10,224 nt of DNA, from positions 1-10,224 of the forward strand of contig CAJOOE010000199.1 in NCBI GenBank assembly GCA_905236145.1, in the 5' to 3' direction. The notes beneath the pieces are model-generated. The model was not told where the DNA came from. It worked only from the letters and a program-made list of their open reading frames with translations, and ran no database searches. Origin of the DNA: an uncultured Selenomonadaceae bacterium. Lineage in GTDB: Bacteria > Bacillota > Negativicutes > Selenomonadales > Selenomonadaceae. Position 1 is the first letter of the stretch; every line of letters starts with the position of its first letter. A program made the translations under genes and the position numbers. Below, in pieces: positions 1 to 7,779 of this stretch.

Positions 1-96
1 AAATTTGTGGACGTGCACAAGCCGAAAGGCAAACGGCGGCTTGACACTTCCCCCAACGACAGAGAAGATTCAAACTTAAATATCAGGGAGGTTTAA
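1..96 (+). CDS. C-terminal end of an unrecognised upstream gene (partial)
   Basis: Frame 1 is open from the first base to a TAA at 94-96, giving 31 codons. The peptide is basic and polar (contains HKPKGKRR and later DTSPNDREDSN), which is typical of a disordered C-terminal tail. The stop lies 5 bases before the glgA ATG, and the glgA SD site (85-91) overlaps the last codons. That tight spacing suggests a co-transcribed upstream gene. No domain is visible, so no function is assigned. It could also be a chance open frame, since it is short and its start is outside the window. Confidence 0.45.
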   Translation, partial: KFVDVHKPKGKRRLDTSPNDREDSNLNIREV

Positions 97-101
97 TTCT
101 T

Positions 102-1553
102 ATGAAAGTTCTTTATGTTGCTTCCGAAGCTGTTCCTTTTGTCAAGACCGGCGGACTTGCAGACGGTGCGGGTTCTCTGCCAAAAGAACTCAACAAAATT
201 CCCGGGATGGACGTTCGCGTCATTATGCCGAAATTCGGCAAAATTTCCGAAGAATGGCGAAATAAAATGGAACACGTTTACGACGGCACCATCAATGTTT
301 CATGGCGTACAAAATTCGTCGGAATAGACAAACTCGAACATGAGGGAGTTACCTACTACTTCGTTGACAATGAAGAGTATTATTATCGCGACGGAGTTTA
401 CGGCTACGACGACGATGCGGAAAGATTCTCCTTCTTCTGCCGTGCCGTCCTGAATTGCCTGCCGGCGATCGACTTCTTCCCCGACGTAATCAATTCAAAC
501 GACTGGCATGCCGGCTTGGTAAGCGTTCTTTTGAAACTTGAGCATAACGGCGACGAACGTTACGAAAACATTAAAACCATTTACACGATTCACAATTTGA
601 AATATCAGGGCGTATTCCCGAAAGATGTCATGAGTGACGTTCTCGGACTCGACTGGAAATATTTCAACAACGGCGACCTTGAATTTTATGATGCGGTCAA
701 CTTCATGAAAGGCGGTATCATTTACTCCGATTTCGTTTCCACCGTCAGCAAGACTTACGCTCAAGAAATTCAGTACGAATATTTCGGCGAACACTTGGAC
801 GGCTTGCTCCGCAGCCGCAAAGATGATTTGTACGGCATTGTAAACGGTATCGACTACGACACTTACAACCCGGCAACCGACAAAAATCTTTTCGTCAACT
901 ACGACAATTCCGACGATTACAGTGCTTATGAGCGTAAATGCGACAACAAAGTTAAATTGCAGGAACTCCTGAACCTTCCGCAGGGCAGAAAAATTCCGGT
1001 CGTTTCAATGGTCACCCGCCTTGTCGCGGCTAAAGGTCTTGATCTCGTCGTGAGAATGATGGACGAACTTTTGCAGCATGAAGATTTCCAATTCGTCCTT
1101 CTCGGCACCGGCGACAAAGTTTATGAAGATTGGTTCAAAGGGCTTGCCTGGAGATTCCCGAACAAAGTTTCGACGAATATCTATTTCTCAAACGAACTTG
1201 CCCAGAGAATTTACGCGGCATCCGATATTTTCCTCATGCCGTCCAATTACGAACCCTGCGGCATCGGTCAGCTTATCGCCATGCGTTACGGTGCGGCCCC
1301 GGTCGTTCGCGAAACCGGCGGCTTGAAAGATACCGTTCACCAGTACGACAAATACACGCAGGAAGGCAACGGATTTGTTTTCTCCAACTACAACGCCCAT
1401 GAAATGATGTACGCTTTGAAACGTGCTCTTGCGACTTACGGCAACTTTGAAGTTTGGATTAAAATTGTTTCCAATGCGATGAACGGCAATTTCAGCTGGA
1501 AAGATTCCGCACGCGAATACAAAGAACTTTACGAAAAACTTTTGCAGAAGTAA
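102..1553 (+). CDS. glgA: Glycogen synthase (ADP-glucose type, GT5)
   Basis: This enzyme transfers glucose from ADP-glucose to the non-reducing end of a growing alpha-1,4-glucan and is the cytosolic chain-extending step of glycogen synthesis. The 483-residue length is normal for bacterial GlgA. The N-terminal GT5 domain carries KTGGLAD at 15-21, the ADP-glucose-binding loop. The usual following Val is Gly here (G22). Further GT5 marks are DWHAGL at 134-139, TIHNLKYQG at 162-170 and VNGIDYDTYNP at 247-257. The C-terminal GT-B half has TRLVAAKGLDL at 305-315, with catalytic-site Arg306 and Lys311, and YEPCGIGQL at 383-391 with the conserved Glu384. ETGGLKDTV follows at 404-412. The ATG at 102 is preceded by AGGGAGG (85-91) at 10 bases. 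Codon choice favours TTC, AAC and GAC, unlike rsmD or mutS, which suggests strong expression. No glgB, glgC or glgD lies in the window. Confidence 0.97.
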   Translation: MKVLYVASEAVPFVKTGGLADGAGSLPKELNKIPGMDVRVIMPKFGKISEEWRNKMEHVYDGTINVSWRTKFVGIDKLEHEGVTYYFVDNEEYYYRDGVYGYDDDAERFSFFCRAVLNCLPAIDFFPDVINSNDWHAGLVSVLLKLEHNGDERYENIKTIYTIHNLKYQGVFPKDVMSDVLGLDWKYFNNGDLEFYDAVNFMKGGIIYSDFVSTVSKTYAQEIQYEYFGEHLDGLLRSRKDDLYGIVNGIDYDTYNPATDKNLFVNYDNSDDYSAYERKCDNKVKLQELLNLPQGRKIPVVSMVTRLVAAKGLDLVVRMMDELLQHEDFQFVLLGTGDKVYEDWFKGLAWRFPNKVSTNIYFSNELAQRIYAASDIFLMPSNYEPCGIGQLIAMRYGAAPVVRETGGLKDTVHQYDKYTQEGNGFVFSNYNAHEMMYALKRALATYGNFEVWIKIVSNAMNGNFSWKDSAREYKELYEKLLQK

Positions 1554-1578
1554 AATTTTGCACAGATAAAAAATCCGG

Positions 1579-1612
1579 CTCGGCGAAAAAAAATTTTTTC
1601 GCCGAGTTTTTT
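1579..1612 (+). terminator. Intrinsic terminator of glgA
   Basis: CTCGGCG (1579-1585) pairs with CGCCGAG (1600-1606). The intervening A-run and T-run can extend the stem, and six T follow at 1607-1612. It lies 26 bases after the glgA stop and separates glgA from rsmD. Confidence 0.9.
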
Positions 1613-1701
1613 GATTTTGCCGCCGGAAAATTTTTTACGCAATTCAAATAAAGCAGGAAATTTTAAATGCGGGAAGAATAAAATTTTTCGGTGAAGATTC
1701 G

Positions 1702-2259
1702 GTGAGAATAATAACGGGAAAAGCAAAAGGCTTGAAATTGAAAACTCCGCCGGGAATGTCCACGCGACCTACGGGGGACAGGGTGAAAGAGTCGCTGTTC
1801 AATATTTTGAACGGCATGATAAATTTTTCGGAAGTCGAGAGAGTCGCGGATATTTTCGCCGGGACGGGAGCGTTGGGACTTGAAAGTCTGTCACGCGGGG
1901 CAAAGGCGGCAGTCTTTATCGACCGGGCGACGGCAGATTTGATTCGGGAAAATTCGGAGCGGGCAAAATTTTTCGACGCTTGCGAAATTTTGAAATCGGA
2001 TTTTGAACCGGCTTTAAAAAATTTATCCGGGCGAGAAGTTCAATTCGATCTGATTTTCAGCGATCCGCCTTATAAAACCGGACTTGCGAAAAAATCGCTG
2101 AACCTTGTTTCGGAATTGAATTTGTTGAAAGTCGGCGGTATAATGGTTGCGGAGTACGGGGCGGAGGAAGTTGTTGACGGAGTGCCGCCGAATTTTAAAA
2201 GCGTGAGAAAGATAAGTTACGGTCACACGACCGCAGCGGAAATATTTTGCAGGGAATAA
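1702..2259 (+). CDS. rsmD: 16S rRNA (guanine966-N2)-methyltransferase
   Basis: RsmD uses S-adenosylmethionine to methylate N2 of G966 in 16S rRNA during 30S assembly. The 185 residues are the usual family length. Visible motifs are the family N-terminus MRIITGKAKG, TRPTGDRVKESLFNIL at 21-36, the SAM-binding motif I DIFAGTGALGLE at 50-61, the catalytic N-methyltransferase motif DPPY at 121-124, and the C-terminal YGHTTAAEIF at 173-182. The start is GTG at 1702, because the protein matches the family from its first residue there. A GGTGA at 1690-1694 may serve as a modest ribosome-binding site. The 36-base gap to coaD and the shared strand point to one operon; rsmD-coaD is a common pair in Bacillota. 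Its own promoter must lie in 1613-1690, but I found no convincing -35/-10 pair. Confidence 0.95.
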   Translation: MRIITGKAKGLKLKTPPGMSTRPTGDRVKESLFNILNGMINFSEVERVADIFAGTGALGLESLSRGAKAAVFIDRATADLIRENSERAKFFDACEILKSDFEPALKNLSGREVQFDLIFSDPPYKTGLAKKSLNLVSELNLLKVGGIMVAEYGAEEVVDGVPPNFKSVRKISYGHTTAAEIFCRE

Positions 2260-2295
2260 ATTTCGGAATTGATTGTGTGTCAAAGGAGGACGACA

Positions 2296-2775
2296 ATGAA
2301 AAAGGCAATTTGTACCGGCAGTTTCGACCCCGTGACCAACGGACACGTCGATATTTTTGAACGGGCGGCAAGGATGGTTGACGAATTGACTGTCTGCGTT
2401 TTTATGAACAACAAAAAAAAGTCGCTGTTCGATATGCGGGAGCGTGTGGATCTTCTTCGCGAGGCGACGGTACACATAGATAATTTGGTCGTCGATTCGA
2501 GTGAAGGTCTGGTTTCCGACTACATAAAGAAACACGACATAAATATAATTATCAGAGGACTTCGTTCCGCGACAGACTTTGAATACGAGGTCAACAAGGC
2601 TCAAATGAACCGGCACCTTGCACCGGAGGCAGACACGATTTTTTTGTTGACAGCACCGGAATTTTTGTTTATAAGTTCTTCCGGAGTTCGTGAACTTGCG
2701 GAATTCGGCGGAGATGTTCACGGGCTTGTCCCGGAGTGTGTGGAGTTTGCACTCCAAAACAAAACTCAAAAATAA
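2296..2775 (+). CDS. coaD: Phosphopantetheine adenylyltransferase (PPAT)
   Basis: PPAT catalyses the penultimate step of coenzyme A synthesis, joining 4'-phosphopantetheine and ATP to give dephospho-CoA and pyrophosphate. The 159-residue product is the normal length of this hexameric nucleotidyltransferase. The family signature GSFDPVTNGH is at 8-17, with the T/HxGH nucleotide-binding motif. IIRGLRSATDFEYE is at 85-98 and the second nucleotide motif ISSSGVREL is at 126-134. An in-frame start exists 27 bases upstream, but the ATG at 2296 is chosen because AAAGGAGG (2282-2289) sits 6 bases before it and the protein then begins exactly like the family. The stop is 22 bases before the next gene, consistent with co-transcription with rsmD and the coiled-coil gene. 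Confidence 0.97.
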   Translation: MKKAICTGSFDPVTNGHVDIFERAARMVDELTVCVFMNNKKKSLFDMRERVDLLREATVHIDNLVVDSSEGLVSDYIKKHDINIIIRGLRSATDFEYEVNKAQMNRHLAPEADTIFLLTAPEFLFISSSGVRELAEFGGDVHGLVPECVEFALQNKTQK

Positions 2776-2797
2776 TTTCAAGGAAGTGTTGAAAAGT

Positions 2798-3424
2798 ATG
2801 GCAGTACGCGATACTCTGAACAGAATAGAAAATCTTGTGGCGGGTGCGTCACATGTGCCGCTGACCGGCAGAGCCGTAATCGACGAGGACGAACTCATTC
2901 ACCTTGTCGAAGATTTACGCCGCGATTTACCGCAGGAACTTGAGCGGGCAAATGAGATAATGAACGAGAAAGATACGATAATCAAAAACGCTCAACAGGA
3001 AGCCGACAACATCATCAAACAGGCAAGACTTCAAGCCGAACAGCTTATCGACGAAAACGATATAGTTATTCAGGCAAGGGAACAGGCCAGAATGGTTTTG
3101 GGACAGGCGAAACAGCAGGAAAGCGAGATTATCGACCGCACGCAAAAAAATGCACGGCAACTTCAAGACGACGCGGACAGATATGCCAATCAGGTTTTCG
3201 ATCGCCTTATCGCCCACGTTACCGATACTTTTCGCGGTGTGCAGGCGGCTCAAGCCGGTTTGGAGCAGGCAAGGCAAATTCTGCAGCAGGCAAAGTTGCA
3301 GATGAATCAGCCGCAACAGTCGCAGCAATCGGCATACCAACAACCTCAACAGCAATACGCTCAACCGCAACAAACTCAACCTTACAATCAACAGGTTCCC
3401 TACAATCAGGCGAATCAGAGGTAA
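2798..3424 (+). CDS. Conserved coiled-coil protein with glutamine-rich tail, function unknown
   Basis: The 208-residue product has three parts. Residues 1-45 form a compact N-terminal segment with IENLV, VPLTGRAVIDEDEL and RRDLPQEL. Residues about 46-165 are a long charged heptad-like coiled coil with repeated A-x-x-E-A and Q-A-R motifs (QQEADNIIKQARLQAEQ, YANQVFDRL). Residues 170-208 are a low-complexity tail with 18 Gln among 39 residues plus Pro, Tyr and Asn. Similar coiled-coil proteins are encoded beside coaD in many Clostridia and Negativicutes, where they often carry uninformative names such as 'ATPase'; I see no Walker motifs here. No signal peptide or membrane segment is visible. The ATG at 2798 is preferred, with AAGGAAG (2780-2786) 11 bases upstream; GTG 2786 and TTG 2789 are in-frame alternatives. 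A structural, DivIVA-like role is possible but unproven. Confidence 0.9.
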   Translation: MAVRDTLNRIENLVAGASHVPLTGRAVIDEDELIHLVEDLRRDLPQELERANEIMNEKDTIIKNAQQEADNIIKQARLQAEQLIDENDIVIQAREQARMVLGQAKQQESEIIDRTQKNARQLQDDADRYANQVFDRLIAHVTDTFRGVQAAQAGLEQARQILQQAKLQMNQPQQSQQSAYQQPQQQYAQPQQTQPYNQQVPYNQANQR

Positions 3425-3437
3425 GGGTTAAGGCGAC

Positions 3438-3488
3438 AAAAAAACCGTCGGAGGAAAATTTTCCTTCCCGGCGGTTTATTTTTATTTT
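3438..3488. terminator. Bidirectional intrinsic terminator between convergent operons
   Basis: AAACCGTCGG (3442-3451) pairs with CCGGCGGTTT (3468-3477) with one T-G wobble, and inner GGAAAATTTTCC can extend the hairpin. T-rich sequence follows on the plus strand (3475-3488). An A-run at 3438-3444 gives seven T on the minus strand. It can therefore end both the coaD-side operon and the mutS operon; the mutS stop codon lies in the T-rich flank. Confidence 0.85.
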
Positions 3489-6070
3489 TCGCCCAATTCT
3501 ATTTTTGCCGCCTCCTGCAAATCGTGCAGCTTATTCATCGCCTCGATCGGTGTCAAAGTCGTTATGTCGATTTTTAAAAGTTCACGCAAACTTTGAGATA
3601 CAAACAAGCCGCCGGATTCCGGAGAAGATTTTTTTTGACCGGTCGATTTTACCGGCTCCGAATTTTCCAGCGAAATCAAAATTTCTTCCGCTCTTTTCAT
3701 CACGGCTTTGGGAAGTCCGGCAAGTTTTGCAATTTGTATTCCGTAAGACTTGTCCGCTCCGCCCGGTTTTATTCTGCGGAGAAAAATAATTTCGCTGCCC
3801 CGTTCTTTCACCGCGACGCAAAAATTTTCTATCCCGGTTGAATTTTCGGCAAGGTCGGTAAGTTCGTGGTAGTGAGTGGCGAAAAGAGTTTTTGCCTTGA
3901 TTTTTTTGTCGATGTATTCTATTACGGCTCTGGCTATGCTCATTCCGTCAAAAGTTCCGGTTCCCCGCCCGACTTCGTCCAAAATTATCAAACTGTTCTG
4001 CGTGGCGTATTTTAAAATTTGAGCGACTTCGTTCATTTCCACCATAAAAGTAGATTGACCGCCGGCAATATCGTCACCCGCACCTATCCGGGTAAAAATT
4101 CTGTCAACCGGCGAAATATTTGCACTTGCCGCCGGAATAAAACTTCCGACTTGAGTCATCAGAGTCAGCAGGGCAACCTGCCGCATATAAGTCGATTTGC
4201 CCGCCATATTCGGTCCGGTGATGACCATGATTCTTCTGCCGGAAGGAAATAAATTTGTGTCGTTGGGGACGAAAACGCCGGCACTTTGAAATTTTTCTAC
4301 CAAAGGATGCCGCCCGTCTTTAATTTCGATAAGCCCGTCAATATTCAAATCCGGGCGGGTGTAATTGTTTATCTGTGCGACTTCGGCAAGTCCCGCCGTA
4401 AAGTCAATAACCGCAATTCTCTTTGCAGTTTCCTGAATATCCGGCAGACGCATTTTTATTCTGTCGCGAATGTTGCAAAAAATTCTGTACTCTATGGAAA
4501 CGATTTTTTCCCTCGCTCCCAAAATTTTCGTTTCAAAATCTTTAAGTTCCGGCGTGATATACCTTTCCGCACTCGTCAAAGTCTGTTTGCGAATATAATT
4601 TTCCGGCACCTTGTCCGCTCCGCTGTTTCTGACTTCTATATAAAATCCGAAAACTTTATTGTAGCCGACTTTCAATGCCCGGATACCGGTACGCTGTTTT
4701 TCCCGGTTTTCAAATTCCTGCAAAAAAGTTTGACTGTCCGACGACATTTTCCGGTATTCGTCAAGTTCTTCGTCAAATCCGGAATTTATCATGCCGCCGT
4801 CACGCACCGTCAGCGGAGCGGACTCGCTTATCGCCGCATCAATCAATTCCGCCTCGTCAGAATAATCGTTCAATCCGTCCCGGCAAGCCGTCAAAATATC
4901 GCTCTCCACTTCCGACAAAATTTTCCGGATTTTCGGCAAAACTTTCATGGAAACTTTTAAGGCAAGCAGATCTCTGGCGTTTGCGGAGCCGACTTCAATT
5001 TTTGTCATCAGCCTTTCAAAATCGCTGATGTTTTTCAAAGCCTCGCGAAGATTTTTTCGCAGAGTAAAATTTTTTACAAGTTCTTCGACGGAATCAAGCC
5101 GGCGTGAAATTGCGGCAACGTCAAGCAGAGGACTTTCCAGCCTTCGCCGCAAAAGTCTTGTGCCGGGAGCCGTACAGGTAAAATCCAAAATCCCGAACAG
5201 CGTATCTTTTTTTGATCCGTCGCGTAAATTTCGCACAATTTCCAAATTTTTTAAAGTCGTCGCGTCAAGTATCAAATGATTTACCGAATCAAGCCGGGTA
5301 ATTTTTGAAATATGTTTTAAATCCGTCCTTACGGTCTTGTGAATGTAAGCAAGCAAAATCTCGGAAATTTTCGCGGCAAGTTCGGAAACCGGCAAATCAT
5401 TTTCGTCGAAGTGTTCCGCAAAAAAATTTGTCGGCTCGTCCTCCTCAAATTTTGTGAACGAAGTATTTTCAAGTTTTTGCTCCGCAAATGTGCGAAGATT
5501 TTTAAAAAAAGACAATTCGCCGACCGTCAAAATTTCTTTCGGCATAAGCCGGTAAAGTTCGTCAAACAAATTTTGTTCCCGCCCGGCTCCGTCGTACAGA
5601 CAATAAAAAAATTCTCCGGTTGAAACGTCCGCACCGGAAATCGCAATTTCGGCTCCGTCCTCCGCAATCGCCGCAATATAATTATTTCCGGCATCGCTCA
5701 AAGTGTCCTCGGTCAAAATCGTTCCGGGCGTGACGACCTTTGTCAATGTTCGTTCGGTCAAGCCCTTTGCTTTCGGATCTCCGGTTTGATCCACCAGAGC
5801 GACCCGGTAACCTTTATTCACAAGTCTTTGCAAATAATTGTCAACCGCATGGTAAGGCACCCCGCACATCGGCATATCCTGCCTTTTCGTCAAAGTCAGC
5901 CCCAATTCCCGCGATCCGGTGACGGCATCTTCAAAAAACATTTCAAAGAAATCGCCGAGCCGGAAAAATAACAATGCGTCTTTGTTTCGAGCCTTCGCCT
6001 CAAAATATTGCTCCATCATCGGAGTTATGACTTTCGGCTTGTATTCGCCGGTCAAATTTTCGTATTCCAA
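3482..6070 (-). CDS. mutS: DNA mismatch repair protein MutS
   Basis: MutS recognises base mismatches and small loops and starts mismatch repair in the cytosol. The 862 residues match the full-length MutS1 family. The N-terminal mismatch-binding domain has GDFFEMF at 39-45, containing the Phe-x-Glu reading motif (F41, E43; the middle residue is Phe instead of Tyr). MCGVPYHAVDNYL is at 68-80. The ATPase domain has Walker A GPNMAGKST at 619-627, GDDIAGGQSTFMVEM at 665-679, Walker B LIILDE at 694-699, GRGT at 701-704 and ATHYHEL at 731-737. The C-terminal TPIEAMNKLHDL (840-851) is the tetramerisation helix region. The start is TTG, supported by AAAGGGA (6077-6083) 6 bases upstream; the first internal ATG (codon 18) has no SD site. 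It is the last gene of a minus-strand operon behind two glycosyltransferases. mutL, its frequent partner, is not in the window. Confidence 0.97.
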   Translation of the reverse strand: MEYENLTGEYKPKVITPMMEQYFEAKARNKDALLFFRLGDFFEMFFEDAVTGSRELGLTLTKRQDMPMCGVPYHAVDNYLQRLVNKGYRVALVDQTGDPKAKGLTERTLTKVVTPGTILTEDTLSDAGNNYIAAIAEDGAEIAISGADVSTGEFFYCLYDGAGREQNLFDELYRLMPKEILTVGELSFFKNLRTFAEQKLENTSFTKFEEDEPTNFFAEHFDENDLPVSELAAKISEILLAYIHKTVRTDLKHISKITRLDSVNHLILDATTLKNLEIVRNLRDGSKKDTLFGILDFTCTAPGTRLLRRRLESPLLDVAAISRRLDSVEELVKNFTLRKNLREALKNISDFERLMTKIEVGSANARDLLALKVSMKVLPKIRKILSEVESDILTACRDGLNDYSDEAELIDAAISESAPLTVRDGGMINSGFDEELDEYRKMSSDSQTFLQEFENREKQRTGIRALKVGYNKVFGFYIEVRNSGADKVPENYIRKQTLTSAERYITPELKDFETKILGAREKIVSIEYRIFCNIRDRIKMRLPDIQETAKRIAVIDFTAGLAEVAQINNYTRPDLNIDGLIEIKDGRHPLVEKFQSAGVFVPNDTNLFPSGRRIMVITGPNMAGKSTYMRQVALLTLMTQVGSFIPAASANISPVDRIFTRIGAGDDIAGGQSTFMVEMNEVAQILKYATQNSLIILDEVGRGTGTFDGMSIARAVIEYIDKKIKAKTLFATHYHELTDLAENSTGIENFCVAVKERGSEIIFLRRIKPGGADKSYGIQIAKLAGLPKAVMKRAEEILISLENSEPVKSTGQKKSSPESGGLFVSQSLRELLKIDITTLTPIEAMNKLHDLQEAAKIELGEK

Positions 6071-6076
6071 TTTTTG

Positions 6077-6097
6077 TCCCTTTCAAGGTTTTAAAGG
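6077..6097 (-). promoter_or_regulatory. mutS SD site inside a small hairpin, deciding a TTG start
   Basis: On the minus strand the sequence CCTTTAAAACCTTGAAAGG (6097 down to 6079) can form a 5-bp stem, CCTTT with AAAGG. The right arm is most of the mutS SD site AAAGGGA (6083-6077). The SD is 6 bases from the TTG start. The pairing is visible in the sequence; a damping effect on MutS synthesis is inference. Confidence 0.45.
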
Positions 6098-6123
6098 TGG
6101 AAAGTAATTTTTTTCCTGATTCC

Positions 6124-7764
6124 TTAATTTCCCGGTATCAAAATTTCCCCGTGCTTGCCGAAATTTTCTTTCGAGAATTTCGGAGCAAGTTTTTCGATTC
6201 TCTCCCTCGTCGCCTTATGAAGTTCCGGAAGTCTTGCGAAAAGTTCCGAATACCATTCCAATCTTTCCGTGTAATGTTGACTCATCAGGCGGTTGTACCT
6301 GACATACTTATAAGCCTCCTCCGCAACTTTTCTGCGTTTGTCCGGCGAGGAGATAAGCATTTTTAATTTTTGGACAAATTCCTTTTTGTCACCGTATATA
6401 AATCCGGTTTTTCCCTCTTCGACGACTCCGGGATAAACGACATCAGATGCCAAAACAACGGCACCGTTTCCCGCACATTCGATAAATTTCAAATCGGATT
6501 TCGACCGGTTAAATTCGCTGTCGTTGAGCGGCAAAATTGCAATATCGGATTCACGGATTGCATTTTCGTAGCGTTCGTAAGAAACAAATTGCCCGTCGTA
6601 ATAATTCAAATCGCCGACGAACGATTTATTTTTGCTTTCAAGTTTTTCGTATAAATTGCTGCGTGCCAAAATCTTGAAGGCAATTTTGTTTCCGTAGTCT
6701 TTGGCAAATTGATTTAAAACCGGAAGTAAATCCAAAAATTCCCGGTCGCGATTCAACGCCGCAAACAAAATCGTTACCGGACGTTTTTTATTTTTAAATT
6801 CCTCGTCGTAATTTCGCGGCTTGGGAAGTTTCGGAAGGTGGTTTGCAAAAACTTTTACAACCGGATTGTATTGCCGCAAATATTCGGCAAGGTATTCGGT
6901 TGAAGTCTGCACGGCGTGAACTCCGACAAAATTTATCCAGCCGTTATCCTCGTAACTTTTCTGCCAAAGGTTGGGGTGATCGTCCATTTCCGCGACCGCC
7001 AAATAACCTGCCCTGTCAACAAGATCGAAAAGCTTTCTGCCCTCGTCGAAAGTATTCAAACTCAACCTTTGCCCGATAAAAATTTTCTCGGTGAAAGTTT
7101 CGTCGGACGTAATTTTGTAAGGTTCGGTCATCGGCTGCCACTTGACAAAAACATTCGGCTCTTTCCTGAAAAAAGCGTTCGGAGCGTGGACTCTGAGCGG
7201 AGCACAGACAATACTTTCACCGATAACCGTGTGGATATAAACTTTCTTTTCCGGAATATCCTTCATCGCCGTGACGATGTACATAAAAATTTTTGGATTA
7301 TCCTTCGACAGCTCCGCTATTTTTTCGTCAACCTCAATTTGCCGGGAGGCGGTCATACTTTTCATAACCGTGATTCCGGATTTTTTCAGAGCGTCGCCGA
7401 GTTCCGCACGGGTCAAAGTGAGTTTGTATTTCGGCGGCAAGCCCTTCAAAATATCGAGAATGTTTTCCGCAAAGGCGAGATTTTCCAACGCGAAAATTAA
7501 AAGACCATGCGGCTCAAGTTTTTCGGAAATTTTTTTTATAAAGTCGTCAAGTTCATTTCCTTCAAGTTTTCCGATGACCGGGCTTTCCGTCAAAATCACT
7601 TCAAATTTTCCTTCAACGCCGGATAAATTTTCGGCGACTTTATATTTGCAGTCCGGTTGAACGGCAAGAAATTTTTCCTCCGTACTCTCAAAATTTTCGT
7701 CCGTCTTGCCGGTCAATTCCAAAAGACTTTTCGTCTTTGCCGGGATAAATTCTTCAAAAGTCAT
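6124..7764 (-). CDS. Glycosyltransferase (GT-B, group 1) with degenerate methyltransferase-like N-terminal domain
   Basis: The 546-residue protein has two visible parts. Residues about 10-140 follow the layout of a class I SAM methyltransferase: LLELTGKT at 14-21 in the motif I place, FEVILTE at 54-60, then LEPHGLLIFALEN at 83-95 and LTRAELGDALKKSGI at 117-131. The glycine-rich motif I is lost, so SAM binding is doubtful. Residues about 170-510 look like a GT-B glycosyltransferase. AVQTSTEYLAEYL (284-296) is the hinge-side segment, VTILFAALNRDREF (330-343) opens the C-terminal lobe, and KSDLKFIECAGNGAVVLAS (422-440) is the nucleotide-sugar site, followed by GVVEEGKTGFIY. The sugar and acceptor cannot be told. 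The ATG start has ACGGAGT upstream and lies 15 bases after the preceding glycosyltransferase, so the two are translated from one transcript. A role in flagellin or surface-glycan modification is inferred from context only. Confidence 0.88.
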   Translation of the reverse strand: MTFEEFIPAKTKSLLELTGKTDENFESTEEKFLAVQPDCKYKVAENLSGVEGKFEVILTESPVIGKLEGNELDDFIKKISEKLEPHGLLIFALENLAFAENILDILKGLPPKYKLTLTRAELGDALKKSGITVMKSMTASRQIEVDEKIAELSKDNPKIFMYIVTAMKDIPEKKVYIHTVIGESIVCAPLRVHAPNAFFRKEPNVFVKWQPMTEPYKITSDETFTEKIFIGQRLSLNTFDEGRKLFDLVDRAGYLAVAEMDDHPNLWQKSYEDNGWINFVGVHAVQTSTEYLAEYLRQYNPVVKVFANHLPKLPKPRNYDEEFKNKKRPVTILFAALNRDREFLDLLPVLNQFAKDYGNKIAFKILARSNLYEKLESKNKSFVGDLNYYDGQFVSYERYENAIRESDIAILPLNDSEFNRSKSDLKFIECAGNGAVVLASDVVYPGVVEEGKTGFIYGDKKEFVQKLKMLISSPDKRRKVAEEAYKYVRYNRLMSQHYTERLEWYSELFARLPELHKATRERIEKLAPKFSKENFGKHGEILIPGN

Positions 7765-7779
7765 TTAATCTTTACTCCG

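Noticed and set aside
41..69. TTGACA at 41-46 as a promoter for glgA
   Set aside because: At a 17-base spacer the -10 would be GAAGAT, only 3 of 6 matches, and it lies in a probable coding tail.
2269..2775. Longer coaD with ten extra codons
   Set aside because: The extension covers the SD site and is not part of the family N-terminus.
2023..2898. 291-codon minus-strand open frame across rsmD and coaD
   Set aside because: It is a shadow of three well-supported plus-strand genes and shows no recognisable protein family.
4286..4960. 224-codon plus-strand open frame
   Set aside because: It is antisense to the MutS core and ATPase region and has no protein-like motifs.
6101..6118. Small hairpin GGAAA/TTTCC after the second glycosyltransferase as a terminator
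   Set aside because: The stem is only 5 AT-rich base pairs and no T-run follows, so read-through into mutS is expected.
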